A stretch of DNA of 64,000 nucleotides from Phycicoccus sp. Soil748 (GTDB lineage Bacteria > Actinomycetota > Actinomycetes > Actinomycetales > Dermatophilaceae), in the NCBI RefSeq assembly GCF_001428025.1, contig NZ_LMSC01000007.1:680968-744967 (forward strand), written 5' to 3'. The notes under the pieces are model-generated. The model did not search any database. It saw only the letters and a program-made list of their open reading frames with translations, and was not told where the DNA came from. The stretch's first letter is position 1. The number at the start of each line of letters is the position of its first letter. The translations under genes and the position numbers were made by a program. This document shows positions 24,727-35,226 of the stretch, piece by piece.

Positions 24727-26274
24727 GTGCCTTCCCCCCGACCGGCGTCCCCGCACGCCATCGCGCTCTCCGCCGTGGCGTCCCTCGTGGACGGCACCGG
24801 CTCGGGTGCAGACGTCGAGGTGACGGGGGTCACCCTCAGCTCCCAGGACGTCGTCCCGGGTGACCTCTACGCCGCCCTTCCCGGTGCGAACACCCACGGC
24901 GCCCGGTATGCCGCCGGCGCCCTCGCCGCCGGCGCGGTCGCGGTCCTCACCGACCACGCAGGGGAGCAGGTGCTCGCCGAGGAGGGTGTCGACGTCCCGC
25001 GGGTCGTGGTCCAGGACCCGCGCGGTGTCGTGGGCGCCGTCGCGCGGGAGGTCTACGGCACCGCCGACCCCGCCCTGCGCCTCGTGGGGGTGACCGGCAC
25101 GAACGGCAAGACCACCACGGCCTACCTCGTGAACTCCGCCCTGACCGCGCTGGGGCACACCACCGGCCTCATCGGCACAGTCGAGACACGCATCGGGGAC
25201 GAGCGGGTCAAGAGCATGCGCACCACCCCCGAGGCGACCGTCCTGCACGCGCTGCTGGCCGTCATGGTCGAGCGGAGTGTCGACTTCTGCGTGATGGAGG
25301 TCTCGAGCCACGCCCTCAGCCAGCACCGTGTCGACGGGGTCGTCTACGACGTCGCGCTCTTCACGAACCTGTCGCAGGACCACCTCGACTTCCACCCCAC
25401 GATGCGCGACTACTTCGAGGCCAAGGCGTCGCTGTTCACGCCGGAGCGGTCGCGCCGCGGCATCGTCTGCGTCGACGACGAGTGGGGCCGCGAGCTCGCC
25501 GGCACCGCCGGCGTGCCGGTCACGAGGCTGACGTCGCGCGCCGACGTCGACGCCGACTGGCGGCTCGTGGCGGGGGAGGACCCGGCCGGCTTCACGCTGT
25601 CCGACGGCACGACCACCCTACGACTGCGATCGGCCCTGCCCGGCGACTTCAACCGGGTCAACACCGCGATGGCAGCCCTGGCGCTCATGGCCTCCGGCAT
25701 CACCGCCGAGGACACCGAGCGGGCGTTGCTCGTCGACCCGCACGTCCCGGGGCGCATGGAGCGGGTGGCGCCGACCCGCGTGGCCGCCGACCCCTCCCTG
25801 CCGTTGGTCGTCGTCGACTACGCCCACACACCCGACGCCGTCGCCGCTGCCCTCGCGGCGCTCCGACCGGCCACCACCGGGGCGCTGGTCGTCGTCCTCG
25901 GTGCCGGCGGTGACCGCGACCGGGGCAAGCGTGCCGCCATGGGCCGCGCCGCTGCGTCCGGGGCCGACGTCGTCGTCGTGACCGACGACAACCCCCGGTC
26001 CGAGGACCCCGCGGCGATCCGCCGTGCAGTCCTTCAGGGGGCCCGGGACGCGGGCACGGACGCCGAGCTGCACGACGTGCAGGGGCGCGCCGCCGCCATC
26101 GCCGCCGCCGTGCGTGCCGCCCACCGTCACGGTCCGGGGAGCGTGGTCGCCGTGGTCGGCAAGGGTCACGAGACCGGCCAGGAGGTCGCCGGCACGGTGC
26201 ACCCCTTCGACGACCGCGTCGAGGCCGCCAAGGCCTTGGACGCCATCAGCCTCGAGCGCGGAGGAGTCGCGTGA
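24727..26274 (+). CDS. murE: UDP-MurNAc-L-Ala-D-Glu:meso-DAP ligase MurE
   Basis: This is a 515-residue Mur ligase: P-loop GTNGKTTT with Lys128, central EVSSHALSQ, and a C-terminal domain with VVDYAHTPD. DNPR at 421-424 is the signature of enzymes that add meso-diaminopimelate, so the wall is predicted to be meso-DAP based. It acts in the cytoplasm on the third peptide residue of the peptidoglycan precursor. Its TGA overlaps the murF GTG. Confidence 0.95.
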   Translation: MPSPRPASPHAIALSAVASLVDGTGSGADVEVTGVTLSSQDVVPGDLYAALPGANTHGARYAAGALAAGAVAVLTDHAGEQVLAEEGVDVPRVVVQDPRGVVGAVAREVYGTADPALRLVGVTGTNGKTTTAYLVNSALTALGHTTGLIGTVETRIGDERVKSMRTTPEATVLHALLAVMVERSVDFCVMEVSSHALSQHRVDGVVYDVALFTNLSQDHLDFHPTMRDYFEAKASLFTPERSRRGIVCVDDEWGRELAGTAGVPVTRLTSRADVDADWRLVAGEDPAGFTLSDGTTTLRLRSALPGDFNRVNTAMAALALMASGITAEDTERALLVDPHVPGRMERVAPTRVAADPSLPLVVVDYAHTPDAVAAALAALRPATTGALVVVLGAGGDRDRGKRAAMGRAAASGADVVVVTDDNPRSEDPAAIRRAVLQGARDAGTDAELHDVQGRAAAIAAAVRAAHRHGPGSVVAVVGKGHETGQEVAGTVHPFDDRVEAAKALDAISLERGGVA

Positions 26275-27695
26275 TCCCGTTGTCCCTGCAGGAGATTGCC
26301 ACCATCACCGGTGGGAGGCTGCACGGCATACCGGAGGACGCGGCCGACCGGCTCGTCGTCGACGGCCCCGTCGTCACCGACTCCCGTGAGGCCGGCCCCG
26401 GCGGTCTCTACATCGCCCGCGTGGGCGAGCAGCAGGACGGCCACCGGTTCGTCCCCGCCGCAGCAGGGCTCGGCGCGGTCGCAGCGCTGACCACCCGCGA
26501 GGTCGACGACCTCCCGTGCGTCGTCGTCGACGACGTGCAGGCCGGTATGGCGTCCCTCGCCAGGGCGGTCGTCGACCGCCACCCTCAGCTCACCGTCATC
26601 GGCATCACCGGCTCCTCCGGCAAGACCTCCACCAAGGACCTGCTCGCGGCGGTCCTGTCGACCGACGCACCGACGGTGGCCCCGGTCGGCTCGCTCAACT
26701 CCGAGGTCGGGGTGCCGCTGACCGTCTTCCGCGTCACGCCGCAGACCCGCTACCTCGTCGTGGAGATGGGTGCGCGCGGCATCGGGCACATCCACTACCT
26801 CACGACCATCGCCCCCCCGCGGATCGGGATCGAGCTCAACGTCGGCTCCGCCCACGTCGGCGAGTTCGGGTCGCGCGAGGCGATCGCCGTCGCCAAGGCC
26901 GAGCTCGTGGCCGCCCTGCCCGAGGACGGCCTCGCGGTCCTCAACGCCGACGACCCCGCCGTGCGGGCCATGGCCACCCGGACCCCCGCCCGCGTCCAGC
27001 TGGTCGGCACCGCCACGGACGCGGTGGTCCGGGCCACCGACATCACGCTCGACGCCGCCGGCCGGCCGTCCTTCACCGTGCTCACCCCCGTGGGGGAGGC
27101 GGCCGCCACGCTGCCCCTGCACGGCGAGCACCACGTGGGCAACGCCCTCGCCGTCGTCGCCACGGCGCTGGAGTGCGGGCTCGACCTCGACCCCGTCGTC
27201 GCGGCGCTCGCCACGGCGACGCCGGCCTCCCGGTGGCGCATGGAGGTCGTCGAGCGGGCCGACGGGGTCACCGTCGTCAACGACGCCTACAACGCCAACC
27301 CCGACTCGATGCGCGCCGCCCTCAAGGCGCTCGCCGCCATGGGTGGGGAGGGGCGCCGCACCTGGGCGGTCCTGGGCTCCATGCTCGAGCTCGGTGACGA
27401 GTCGACCGCCGAGCACGACGCCATCGGGCGGCTCGCCGTGCGGCTCAACATCTCCCGGCTCGTCGTGGTCGGCGACCTCGCGCGGCCCATGGCCAGCGGG
27501 GCCCAGCACGAGGGGTCGTGGGGCGAGGAGGCCGTCTGGGTGCCCGACGCCGACGCCGCACACGACCTGCTCGTCGAGAATCTGCGTCCCGGTGACGTCG
27601 TGTTGTTCAAGTCCAGCCGCGACGCCGGGCTACGGTGGCTCGGAGACCGGGTGGCCGCGCAAGCCGGTCCCGACAGCGAGGAGGACGCGACGTGA
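26271..27695 (+). CDS. murF: UDP-MurNAc-tripeptide:D-Ala-D-Ala ligase MurF
   Basis: This is a 474-residue Mur ligase starting at GTG 26271 (GTGA overlap). It has P-loop GSSGKTST with Lys118, [10 protein letters not shown], and [11 protein letters not shown] in the C-terminal domain, which is characteristic of MurF. It adds D-alanyl-D-alanine to complete the pentapeptide. The stop overlaps mraY as GTGA. Confidence 0.95.
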   Translation: MIPLSLQEIATITGGRLHGIPEDAADRLVVDGPVVTDSREAGPGGLYIARVGEQQDGHRFVPAAAGLGAVAALTTREVDDLPCVVVDDVQAGMASLARAVVDRHPQLTVIGITGSSGKTSTKDLLAAVLSTDAPTVAPVGSLNSEVGVPLTVFRVTPQTRYLVVEMGARGIGHIHYLTTIAPPRIGIELNVGSAHVGEFGSREAIAVAKAELVAALPEDGLAVLNADDPAVRAMATRTPARVQLVGTATDAVVRATDITLDAAGRPSFTVLTPVGEAAATLPLHGEHHVGNALAVVATALECGLDLDPVVAALATATPASRWRMEVVERADGVTVVNDAYNANPDSMRAALKALAAMGGEGRRTWAVLGSMLELGDESTAEHDAIGRLAVRLNISRLVVVGDLARPMASGAQHEGSWGEEAVWVPDADAAHDLLVENLRPGDVVLFKSSRDAGLRWLGDRVAAQAGPDSEEDAT

Positions 27696-28774
27696 AGGCG
27701 GTCCTGATCGCTGCCGTCGTCTCCCTGGTGGGCGCGCTGTTCGGCACCCCGATGTTCATCAAGTTCCTGGTCAAGCAGGGCTACGGGCAGTTCATCCGCG
27801 ACGACGGCCCCACGTCGCACCACACCAAGCGCGGCACGCCCACCATGGGTGGCGCGGTCATCATCGGCAGCAGCCTCGCCGCCTACGCGCTCGCGCACGT
27901 CGTCACCGGCACACCGCTCACGTGGAGCGGTGTCCTGGTGCTGTTCCTCATGACCGGCCTCGGCCTGGTGGGGTTCCTCGACGACTACATCAAGATCTCC
28001 AAGCAGCGCAGCCTCGGCCTGCGGTCGGGGGAGAAGCTCGCCGGGCAGACCCTGGTCGCGGTGGTGTTCGCGGTGCTCGCGCTGCAGTTCCCCAACGCCA
28101 AGCACCGCACCCCGGCGTCGACCTACGTCTCGTTCGTCCGCGACACCCCGGTCAACCTCGCCTTCGCGGGCAGCCTGGTGGGGCTGATCCTGTTCGTCAT
28201 CTGGGCCAACATCATGATCGCGGGAACGTCCAACGGCGTGAACCTCACCGACGGCCTCGACGGCCTGGCCACCGGCGCCTCGGTGATGGTGTTCGCCGCC
28301 TACGTCCTCATCGGCATCTGGCAGGGCAACCAGAACTGCCAGATCACGCCGGGCCTGAAGTGCTACGAGGTCAGGGACTCCCGCGACCTCGCGGTCGTCG
28401 CGGCCGCGGCCATGGGCGCCTGCTTCGGTTTCCTGTGGTGGAACGCCTCGCCGGCCAAGATCTTCATGGGGGACACCGGTTCCCTCGCCCTCGGCGGCGC
28501 GCTGGCGGGCCTGGCGATCACCACCCGGACCGAGCTCCTCGTGGTCATCCTCGGTGGCTTGTTCGTCACCATCACCCTCTCGGTCATCATCCAGGTCGGC
28601 TCGTTCAAGATGACCGGCAAACGGGTGTTCAGGATGGCGCCGCTGCAGCACCACTTCGAGCTGCTGGGGTGGAACGAGGTCACCATCGTCATCAGGTTCT
28701 GGATCATCGCGGGGCTGTTCGTCGCGCTGGGGCTGGGACTCTTCTACGCCGAGTGGGTCGTCGGGGCGCAGTAG
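27692..28774 (+). CDS. mraY: Phospho-MurNAc-pentapeptide transferase MraY
   Basis: This is a 360-residue integral membrane enzyme with about ten helices. It has the conserved HxxKxGTPTMGG element ([13 protein letters not shown]), GFLDDYIK with catalytic Asp residues, [10 protein letters not shown], and the C-terminal [16 protein letters not shown] 27692 gives the 4-bp overlap with murF. It forms lipid I from undecaprenyl phosphate. A 60-bp gap precedes murD. Confidence 0.97.
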   Translation: MKAVLIAAVVSLVGALFGTPMFIKFLVKQGYGQFIRDDGPTSHHTKRGTPTMGGAVIIGSSLAAYALAHVVTGTPLTWSGVLVLFLMTGLGLVGFLDDYIKISKQRSLGLRSGEKLAGQTLVAVVFAVLALQFPNAKHRTPASTYVSFVRDTPVNLAFAGSLVGLILFVIWANIMIAGTSNGVNLTDGLDGLATGASVMVFAAYVLIGIWQGNQNCQITPGLKCYEVRDSRDLAVVAAAAMGACFGFLWWNASPAKIFMGDTGSLALGGALAGLAITTRTELLVVILGGLFVTITLSVIIQVGSFKMTGKRVFRMAPLQHHFELLGWNEVTIVIRFWIIAGLFVALGLGLFYAEWVVGAQ

Positions 28775-28834
28775 CCCCGGACAACCGGTCCCACCCGGAC
28801 ACGCAGTGGCACGAGCAGTGAGGAAGCAGCAGCA

Positions 28835-30355
28835 GTGAGCAGCACACCGGTCGGCGGACGGCTCGACGGGCTGACGGACGGCGGCGCGGACTGGAGCGGC
28901 CTGCGGGTCGTCGTCGCGGGCCTCGGCGTCAGCGGGTTCGCCGCCGCCGACGCCCTCCACGAGCGCGGCGCCCACGTCGTGGCGGTGGACGGGGGCGACC
29001 CCGAGGCCAACACCGGCCTGGGGGAGCGCGCCCGCATCCTCGACATCCTCGGGGTCGACGTGCGCCTCGGGCCCGACCACGTCGCCGCCCTCCCGGCCGA
29101 CGTCGTCCCCGACCTCGTCGTGACCTCCCCGGGCTGGCGCCCCACCCAGCCCCTGCTCGCGCAGGCCGCTGCTGCGGGCATCCCGGTGTGGGGGGAGGTG
29201 GAGCTCGCCTGGCGCATGCGGGCCGCCGTCGGCCCGGCCCCCTGGCTGACCATCACCGGCACCAACGGCAAGACCACGACCGTCACCATGCTCGCGGAGA
29301 TGCTGCGCGCCGCGGGCCTGCGCGCGACCGCGGCCGGCAACGTCGGCACCCCGATCCTCGAGGCGGTCCTGCACCCCGACCCCTACGACGTCATCGCCGT
29401 GGAGCTGTCCAGCTACCAGCTGCACTGGTCCGACAGCCTGGCGCCGCACGCCTCGGCCTGCCTCAACGTCGCCCCCGACCACCTCGACTGGCACGGCTCG
29501 TTCGAGGAGTACGCCGCGGCCAAGGGCAAGGTCTACGCCAACACCAAGGTCGCGTGCGTCTACAACGTGCAGGACGCCACGACCGAGCGGCTCGTCATGG
29601 AGGCCGAGGTGCAGGAGGGTTGCCGGGCGATCGGCTTCACCCTCGGCACGCCCGGCCCGTCGATGGTGGGCGTCGTCGACGACATCCTCGCCGACCGCGC
29701 GTTCGTCGAGCAGCGCAAGACCTCGGCGGCCGAGCTGGCCACCCTCGACGACGTGCGCGGCTCGGCCGCCACGCTCGCGCCGCACAACCTCGCCAACGCC
29801 CTCGCCGCCGCGGCCCTCGCACGTGCCTACGGCGTCCCGCCGGTGGCCGTCCGCGACGGCCTGCGCGCGTTCCGCCCCGAGCCGCACCGCATCGCCGACT
29901 GCGGCGAGGTCGACGAGGTCCGCTACGTCGACGACTCCAAGGCCACCAACCCGCACGCCGCGCTGGCGTCGCTGCAGTCGTTCGAGCACATCGTCTGGGT
30001 CGCGGGCGGGCTGCTCAAGGGCGCGGAGGTGGACGACCTCGTCCGCGAGGCGGCCCCGCGCCTGCGGGCCGTGGTGCTGCTCGGCGCCGACCGGGAGCGC
30101 CTCGCCGAGGCACTCGCCCGACACGCGCCGGATGTGCCGGTCGTCGACGTGCCCAGCACGGACACTGGTGCCATGGATGTCGTCGTCGCGCAGGCCGCCG
30201 GGCTGGCCCAGCCCGGCGACACGGTGCTCCTCGCCCCGGCCGCCGCGTCGATGGACATGTTCACCGACTACGGCGCCCGTGGCGACGCGTTCGCCGCCGC
30301 GGTGGACCGTCGCCGCACGTCCGGCGGCCGGTCGACCGGGCCGCAGGGGGAGTAG
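28835..30355 (+). CDS. murD: UDP-MurNAc-L-Ala:D-Glu ligase MurD
   Basis: The 506-residue ligase has an N-terminal Rossmann-like domain (VVVAGLGVSGFAAA), P-loop GTNGKTTT with Lys146, AVELSSYQL and VDDSKATNPHA. GTG 28835 lies behind a GAGGAAG site. It adds D-glutamate to UDP-MurNAc-L-Ala in the cytoplasm. FtsW starts 2 bp after its TAG. Confidence 0.95.
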   Translation: MSSTPVGGRLDGLTDGGADWSGLRVVVAGLGVSGFAAADALHERGAHVVAVDGGDPEANTGLGERARILDILGVDVRLGPDHVAALPADVVPDLVVTSPGWRPTQPLLAQAAAAGIPVWGEVELAWRMRAAVGPAPWLTITGTNGKTTTVTMLAEMLRAAGLRATAAGNVGTPILEAVLHPDPYDVIAVELSSYQLHWSDSLAPHASACLNVAPDHLDWHGSFEEYAAAKGKVYANTKVACVYNVQDATTERLVMEAEVQEGCRAIGFTLGTPGPSMVGVVDDILADRAFVEQRKTSAAELATLDDVRGSAATLAPHNLANALAAAALARAYGVPPVAVRDGLRAFRPEPHRIADCGEVDEVRYVDDSKATNPHAALASLQSFEHIVWVAGGLLKGAEVDDLVREAAPRLRAVVLLGADRERLAEALARHAPDVPVVDVPSTDTGAMDVVVAQAAGLAQPGDTVLLAPAAASMDMFTDYGARGDAFAAAVDRRRTSGGRSTGPQGE

Positions 30356-30357
30356 CC

Positions 30358-31620
30358 GTGAGCGCCACCGCCACGTCGTCCGGGGCCAGGCCCGCGGCGC
30401 GTCGCGAGGAGTCCGGCCGCGTCGGCAGCTGGCTCCAGCGGCTCGACTCGCCCGTGACCAGCTACTACGTCCTGCTCTCGGTCGCGGTCGTCCTCGTCGT
30501 CATCGGGCTGATCATGGTGCTGTCCGCGTCCTCGGTGATGTCGTTGGTCCAGACCAACAACGGCACGCCATACCTCTACTTCCGCAAGCAGCTGCAGTTC
30601 GCCCTCATGGGGGCCGTGGCCATGGGCATCGCGGCCCACGTCCCGGTCCGGACCTGGAAGGCGCTGTCCGTCCCGATCCTGCTCGTGGCCCTGTTCATGC
30701 AGCTCCTCGTCTTCACCCCCCTCGGCATCTCGGTCAACGGCAACCGCAACTGGCTCGCTGCCGGGCCGGTCACCGTGCAGCCGTCGGAGTTCGCCAAGGT
30801 CGGCCTCGTCCTCGTGGGCGCTGCCGTCCTGTCCGCCAAGCGCCGCTCGCTCGGCAAGCTCGGCCACGTCGTGGTGCCGTTCCTGTTCCCCGCGTCGGTG
30901 GCCACGATCGGGCTGGTTCTCGCCGGCCACGACCTCGGGACGGTCATGGTCATGGGCGGTGTCGTCGCCGCCGTGCTGTTCGCCGCCGGGGTGCCGCGCC
31001 GGCTGTTCGTCTGGGGTGCCGCGTCCTTCACCACGCTCGCGGTCCTCATGGTCGTCACCAGCCCCAACCGGCTGGCCCGCTTCGACGTGTGGCTGGGCAA
31101 GGACACCGACCCGTACGGCGCCGCGCGCCAGCCGCTGCACGGCCGCTACGCCCTCGCTGACGGAGGGTGGTGGGGCGTCGGCCTCGGCGCCTCGCGCGAG
31201 AAGTGGTCCTGGCTGCCGGAGGCCCACAACGACTTCATCTTCGCCATCCTCGGCGAGGAGCTCGGGCTCCCGGGCACCCTGGTCATGCTCGGCCTGTTCT
31301 GCGCGCTGGCCCTGGTCTGCTACCGCATCGTGCTGCGCACCAAGGACACCTTCGTCCGCATCGCCACCGCCGGGGTCATGGCGTGGATCGTGTGCCAGGC
31401 GATCATCAACATCGGCGCGGTGATCGGCCTGCTCCCGGTCATCGGCGTGCCGCTGCCCCTGGTCTCCTACGGCGGGTCGTCCCTCATGACCTCGATGTTC
31501 GCCCTGGGCATGCTCCTGTCGTTCGCACGCCAGGAACCCGGCTGCCAGGAAGCCCTCTCGGCCAAGCCCTCGGTGGTGCGCCGGTCGCTGGCCGTGCTGC
31601 CCGGACGACGGGGACGCTGA
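30358..31620 (+). CDS. ftsW: Septal SEDS glycosyltransferase FtsW
   Basis: The product is 420 residues from GTG 30358, with GGGGGAG just upstream. It has about ten membrane helices and the SEDS hallmarks: NGNRNWL, PSEFAKVGLVL, EAHNDFIFAILGEELG and PLVSYGGSS. It polymerises lipid II at the septum with FtsI. The frame stays open far upstream inside murD, but that is a composition artefact. The stop shares its last A with the murG ATG (TGATG). Confidence 0.95.
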   Translation: MSATATSSGARPAARREESGRVGSWLQRLDSPVTSYYVLLSVAVVLVVIGLIMVLSASSVMSLVQTNNGTPYLYFRKQLQFALMGAVAMGIAAHVPVRTWKALSVPILLVALFMQLLVFTPLGISVNGNRNWLAAGPVTVQPSEFAKVGLVLVGAAVLSAKRRSLGKLGHVVVPFLFPASVATIGLVLAGHDLGTVMVMGGVVAAVLFAAGVPRRLFVWGAASFTTLAVLMVVTSPNRLARFDVWLGKDTDPYGAARQPLHGRYALADGGWWGVGLGASREKWSWLPEAHNDFIFAILGEELGLPGTLVMLGLFCALALVCYRIVLRTKDTFVRIATAGVMAWIVCQAIINIGAVIGLLPVIGVPLPLVSYGGSSLMTSMFALGMLLSFARQEPGCQEALSAKPSVVRRSLAVLPGRRGR

Positions 31621-32777
31621 TGACGACGACGACACCCGCCTCGGTCCTGCTGGCCGGTGGGGGGACGGCGGGGCACGTCTCACCGCTGCTCGCCCTGGCC
31701 GACTGCCTGCGCCGGCGCGACCCCGACATCCGGGTCACCGCCCTCGGCACCGAGACCGGCCTCGAGAGCCGGCTCGTCCCCGAGCGCGGCTACCCCCTCG
31801 TGGTGGTGCCCAAGGTGCCGCTGCCCCGCAAGCCCTCGGCCGACCTGCTGCGCCTGCCGCACAGCCTCCGTGCGGCGGTCGACGCGGCCGCGCGTGCCAT
31901 CGACGAGGCGGGAGCCGAGGTCGTCGTGGGCTTCGGCGGCTACGTCTCGACGCCGGCCTACCTCGCCGCCCGGCGGCGCGGCATACCCATCGTGGTCCAC
32001 GAGCAGAACGCCCGCCCGGGCCTGGCCAACCGGGTCGGGGCGCGGCTGACCCACCACGTCGCCACGACGTTCGCCAGCACCTCGCTGCCCCACGCGACCG
32101 TGGTCGGCATGCCCCTGCGCCAGGAGATCAGCCGGCTCGACCGGGCCGCCAGCCGCGCGGAGGGCCTGGCCCACTTCGGCCTCGAGGAGCACTGGCCGAC
32201 CGTCCTCGTCACCGGTGGTTCGCTCGGCGCACAGCGGCTCAACACCGCGTTCGAGAGCCGGGCCGCGTCGCTCAGCGGCGCCGGTGTGCAGGTCCTGCAC
32301 CTCACCGGCGCGGGCAAGGAGTTCACGCCGCAGCGGGCCGAGACCGGGCCGCCGTACGTCGCCCTGCCCTACACCGACCGGATGGACCTCGCGTACGCCG
32401 CCGCCGACCTCGTCGTCGCGCGCGCGGGGGCCAACACGGTGTGCGAGCTCACCGCCGTCGGCCTGCCCGCCGTCTACGTCCCGCTGCCCATCGGCAACGG
32501 CGAGCAGCGCTACAACGCCGCCGACGTCGTGGCCGCGGGCGGTGGCATCCTCGTCGCCGACGCCGACCTCACCCCCGGGTGGGTCGACCTCACCCTCGCC
32601 CCGCTCGTGGTGGACCACCCGCGGCTGGAGACCATGGCGGCCGCCGCCGCCGGCGTCGGCACCCGCGGTGCCGACGAGGCGCTGGCCGACCTGGTCGTCC
32701 GGGCCTGGTCCGAAGGCACGTCCGGGGGCTCGTCGGGGTGCTCGTCAGGGGGCTCGTCAGGGGCCGGCCGACGATGA
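31620..32777 (+). CDS. murG: Lipid II synthase MurG (UDP-GlcNAc transferase)
   Basis: This is a 385-residue GT28 enzyme. It has GGGTAGHVSPLLALAD in the acceptor domain, HEQNARPGLANR, and VVARAGANTVCELTAVGLPAVYVP (quoted in part: RAGANTVCELTAVGLP) in the donor-binding domain. The C-terminus ends in a Gly/Ser low-complexity tail (GGSSGCSSGGSSG). It converts lipid I to lipid II at the inner membrane face. ATGA links it to murC. Confidence 0.95.
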   Translation: MTTTTPASVLLAGGGTAGHVSPLLALADCLRRRDPDIRVTALGTETGLESRLVPERGYPLVVVPKVPLPRKPSADLLRLPHSLRAAVDAAARAIDEAGAEVVVGFGGYVSTPAYLAARRRGIPIVVHEQNARPGLANRVGARLTHHVATTFASTSLPHATVVGMPLRQEISRLDRAASRAEGLAHFGLEEHWPTVLVTGGSLGAQRLNTAFESRAASLSGAGVQVLHLTGAGKEFTPQRAETGPPYVALPYTDRMDLAYAAADLVVARAGANTVCELTAVGLPAVYVPLPIGNGEQRYNAADVVAAGGGILVADADLTPGWVDLTLAPLVVDHPRLETMAAAAAGVGTRGADEALADLVVRAWSEGTSGGSSGCSSGGSSGAGRR

Positions 32778-34213
32778 ACGGCGAGAACCAGCGGTTCACG
32801 TTCACCGACCCCGTGCCACCCCTCGGCGAGCTCGGGGCGGTGCACTTCATCGCGATCGGCGGTGCCGGGATGTCCGGTGTCGCCCGCGTCATGCTGGCCC
32901 GCGGGTGCCGCGTCTCCGGGTCCGACGCCAAGGAGTCGCCCGTGCTCGCCGCGCTGGCGGCCGAGGGTGCCACCGTGCACGTCGGTCACGACGTCTCCCA
33001 CCTCGACGGCGTCGACACGGTGGTCATCTCCTCCGCCATCCGCGAGTCCAACGTCGAGCTGGCCGAGGCCCGCCGTCGGGGGCTGCGGGTGCTGCACCGC
33101 TCCCAGGCCCTCGCCAGCACGATGGCCGGCTCCCGCCGGGTCGCGGTCGCAGGGGCCAACGGCAAGACCACGACCACCTCGATGCTCACCGTCGCCCTGC
33201 AGCACTGCGGCGTCGACCCCTCCTTCGCGGCGGGCGGCGAGCTGGCCAAGCACGGCACCAACGCCCACTGGGGCACCGGCGACGTCTTCGTCGCCGAGGC
33301 CGACGAGAGCGACGGCTCGTTCCTCGTCTACCGCCCCGACGTCGCGGTCGTCACCAACGTGCAGGCCGACCACCTCGACTTCTACGGCACGTTCGCCAAC
33401 GTCCAGCAGGCCTACGCGCAGTTCGTCGCGTCAGTGAAGCCGGGCGGCCTCCTCGTGGCCTGCCACGACGACGCCGGCTCGCTGGAGCTGGCCACCGCTG
33501 CCCGGGCCGCGGGCACCCGGGTGCTGACCTATGGGTGGTCACCCGAGGCCGACGTCGTCCTGCGCGACGAGGTGTCGCGCGGCCTGATGAGCCGGGTCAC
33601 CGTGGCCGGTCCGGACGGCGAGGACCGCGCGCTGCGCATCAACATCCCCGGACGCCACAACCTGCTCAACGCCGCCGCGGCCTACACCGTCGCCGTCGAG
33701 GGCCTGGAGCAGGAGCCGACCCGGGTGCTCGACGGGCTGTTCGGGTTCACCGGCACCCGGCGCCGGTTCGAGCCCAAGGGCACGGCCGCCGGCGTCACGG
33801 TCGTCGACGACTACGCGCACAACCCCGGCAAGGTGTCGGCCGTCGTGTCGACCGCGGCCGAGCTGGTGGGAGAGCAGGGCCGGCTGCTCGTCGTGTTCCA
33901 GCCCCACCTCTACTCGCGCACCCGCGACTTCGCCGCCGAGTTCGCGCGGGCCCTGGCGCCTGCGGACGTCGTCCTGCTCATGGAGGTCTACGGCGCGCGC
34001 GAGGACCCGGTCCCCGGTGTCTCCTCCGAGCTCGTCGCCGACGCGCTGCGCGAGGTCCGTGCCAACGCCGACGTCACGGTGGTGCCGTCCTGGTCCGCCG
34101 TGGCCGGCGAGGTCGCGAGCCGAGCCAGGGCGGGCGACCTCGTCCTCACCGTCGGCGCCGGTGACGTCACCATGGTGGGGCCGGAGATCCTGCGGGCCCT
34201 GGGGGAGTCGTGA
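32774..34213 (+). CDS. murC: UDP-MurNAc:L-alanine ligase MurC
   Basis: The product is 479 residues from ATG 32774 (ATGA overlap). It has HFIAIGGAGMSGVARV in the N-domain, P-loop GANGKTTTT with Lys131, EADESDGSF, and DDYAHNPGKV with FQPHLYSRT in the C-domain. It performs the first amino-acid addition to UDP-MurNAc. The stop overlaps ftsQ as GTGA. Confidence 0.96.
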   Translation: MNGENQRFTFTDPVPPLGELGAVHFIAIGGAGMSGVARVMLARGCRVSGSDAKESPVLAALAAEGATVHVGHDVSHLDGVDTVVISSAIRESNVELAEARRRGLRVLHRSQALASTMAGSRRVAVAGANGKTTTTSMLTVALQHCGVDPSFAAGGELAKHGTNAHWGTGDVFVAEADESDGSFLVYRPDVAVVTNVQADHLDFYGTFANVQQAYAQFVASVKPGGLLVACHDDAGSLELATAARAAGTRVLTYGWSPEADVVLRDEVSRGLMSRVTVAGPDGEDRALRINIPGRHNLLNAAAAYTVAVEGLEQEPTRVLDGLFGFTGTRRRFEPKGTAAGVTVVDDYAHNPGKVSAVVSTAAELVGEQGRLLVVFQPHLYSRTRDFAAEFARALAPADVVLLMEVYGAREDPVPGVSSELVADALREVRANADVTVVPSWSAVAGEVASRARAGDLVLTVGAGDVTMVGPEILRALGES

Positions 34214-35082
34214 GCCGCCCGCCCTCGTCCACCCGTGCCACCTCGTCGGCCCGGGTCGCCGCCTCCTCCTCCTCCTCCCGATCGACCACCTCCAGCCGAC
34301 CCACCTCCTCGACCCGACCCACCGCCGGCCGTCCGCAGGAGCGGCCGTCCGGCCGGACGACCGGCCTGGCCTCCTCCGCGGCCCGCTTCCAGCGCCGCGC
34401 CCAGGAGGTGCGGCGCCGCCCCGTGCGGCTCGGGGCGTACGCCGCGGGCCTGCTCGTCGTCATCGGCTTCCTGGTGTGGGTGGTGGCGTTCAGCCCGGTC
34501 CTGGCGGTGCGCACGGTCGACGTCGTCGGCGTCCCTGCCTCCGAGGTGGGACCGATCAGGGACCTCGCCGCGGTGCGGCTGGGGGAGCCCCTCGCCCGGG
34601 TCGACCAGGACCTCGTCGCGGCGCGGGTCGCCGAGCGGGCCACCGTCGCCGACGTCTCGATCGAGCGCTCGTGGCCGAGCACCCTGGTCATCCACGCCAG
34701 CCCGCGGGTGCCCTTCCTCGTGGTCAAAAACCCTCAAGGTCAACTAAAGGTTGTGGATGAGGAGGGCGTCGCGTACGCCCAGGTGAGCACGGCGCCCAAG
34801 GGCGTCCCGGTCGTCGACGCCGCCAGCGACTCCGCCCTGTCGAAGGACGCCCTGGCCGCCGCCGTCAGCGTCGTGCGGGTGCTGCCGGCGAGCATGCAGC
34901 ACCGCGTCGGCAAGGTCACCGTGAGCAGCGCCAACCTCGTGACGCTGACCATCGGGCGCACCACCGTGGTGTGGGGCGGCGTGCAGGAGCCGGAGCGCAA
35001 GCTGGCCATCATGACGGCACTGCTCAAGGGGTCTCCCAAGGTGGTCGACGTGAGCGCGCCGGACACCCCGGTCACCCGCTGA
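34210..35082 (+). CDS. ftsQ: Cell division protein FtsQ (POTRA domain)
   Basis: This is a 290-residue bitopic protein. A Ser/Thr/Arg-rich cytoplasmic tail of about 70 residues precedes one helix (about 75-95), a POTRA domain beginning VLAVRTVDVVGV, and the FtsQ domain. Between 34721 and 34760 GC content falls to about 43 percent. In that stretch codons unusual for this genome (AAA, CCT, CAA, GGT, CTA, GTT, GAT) encode VKNPQGQLKVVD, although the protein sequence is ordinary there. FtsQ bridges the FtsL/DivIC pair and the septal synthase. Confidence 0.9.
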   Translation: MSRPPSSTRATSSARVAASSSSSRSTTSSRPTSSTRPTAGRPQERPSGRTTGLASSAARFQRRAQEVRRRPVRLGAYAAGLLVVIGFLVWVVAFSPVLAVRTVDVVGVPASEVGPIRDLAAVRLGEPLARVDQDLVAARVAERATVADVSIERSWPSTLVIHASPRVPFLVVKNPQGQLKVVDEEGVAYAQVSTAPKGVPVVDAASDSALSKDALAAAVSVVRVLPASMQHRVGKVTVSSANLVTLTIGRTTVVWGGVQEPERKLAIMTALLKGSPKVVDVSAPDTPVTR

Positions 35083-35226
35083 CGGACCCTCGTCGCACCG
35101 TGCGGGCCGGCTCTGCGAGAGTGGTGCCAGTGGGGCTGTTGTGACCGGTGTTGCGACAGTCCTGGCAGCCCCGTCGAGAAACCCGGAAATCGGGCCAATC
35201 CGTGCTGCGACACGCGGCATGCCTCG

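Noticed and set aside
27287-30124. 945-residue minus-strand open frame across mraY and murD
   Set aside because: It is a shadow of two conserved genes, with antisense-type composition and no motif.
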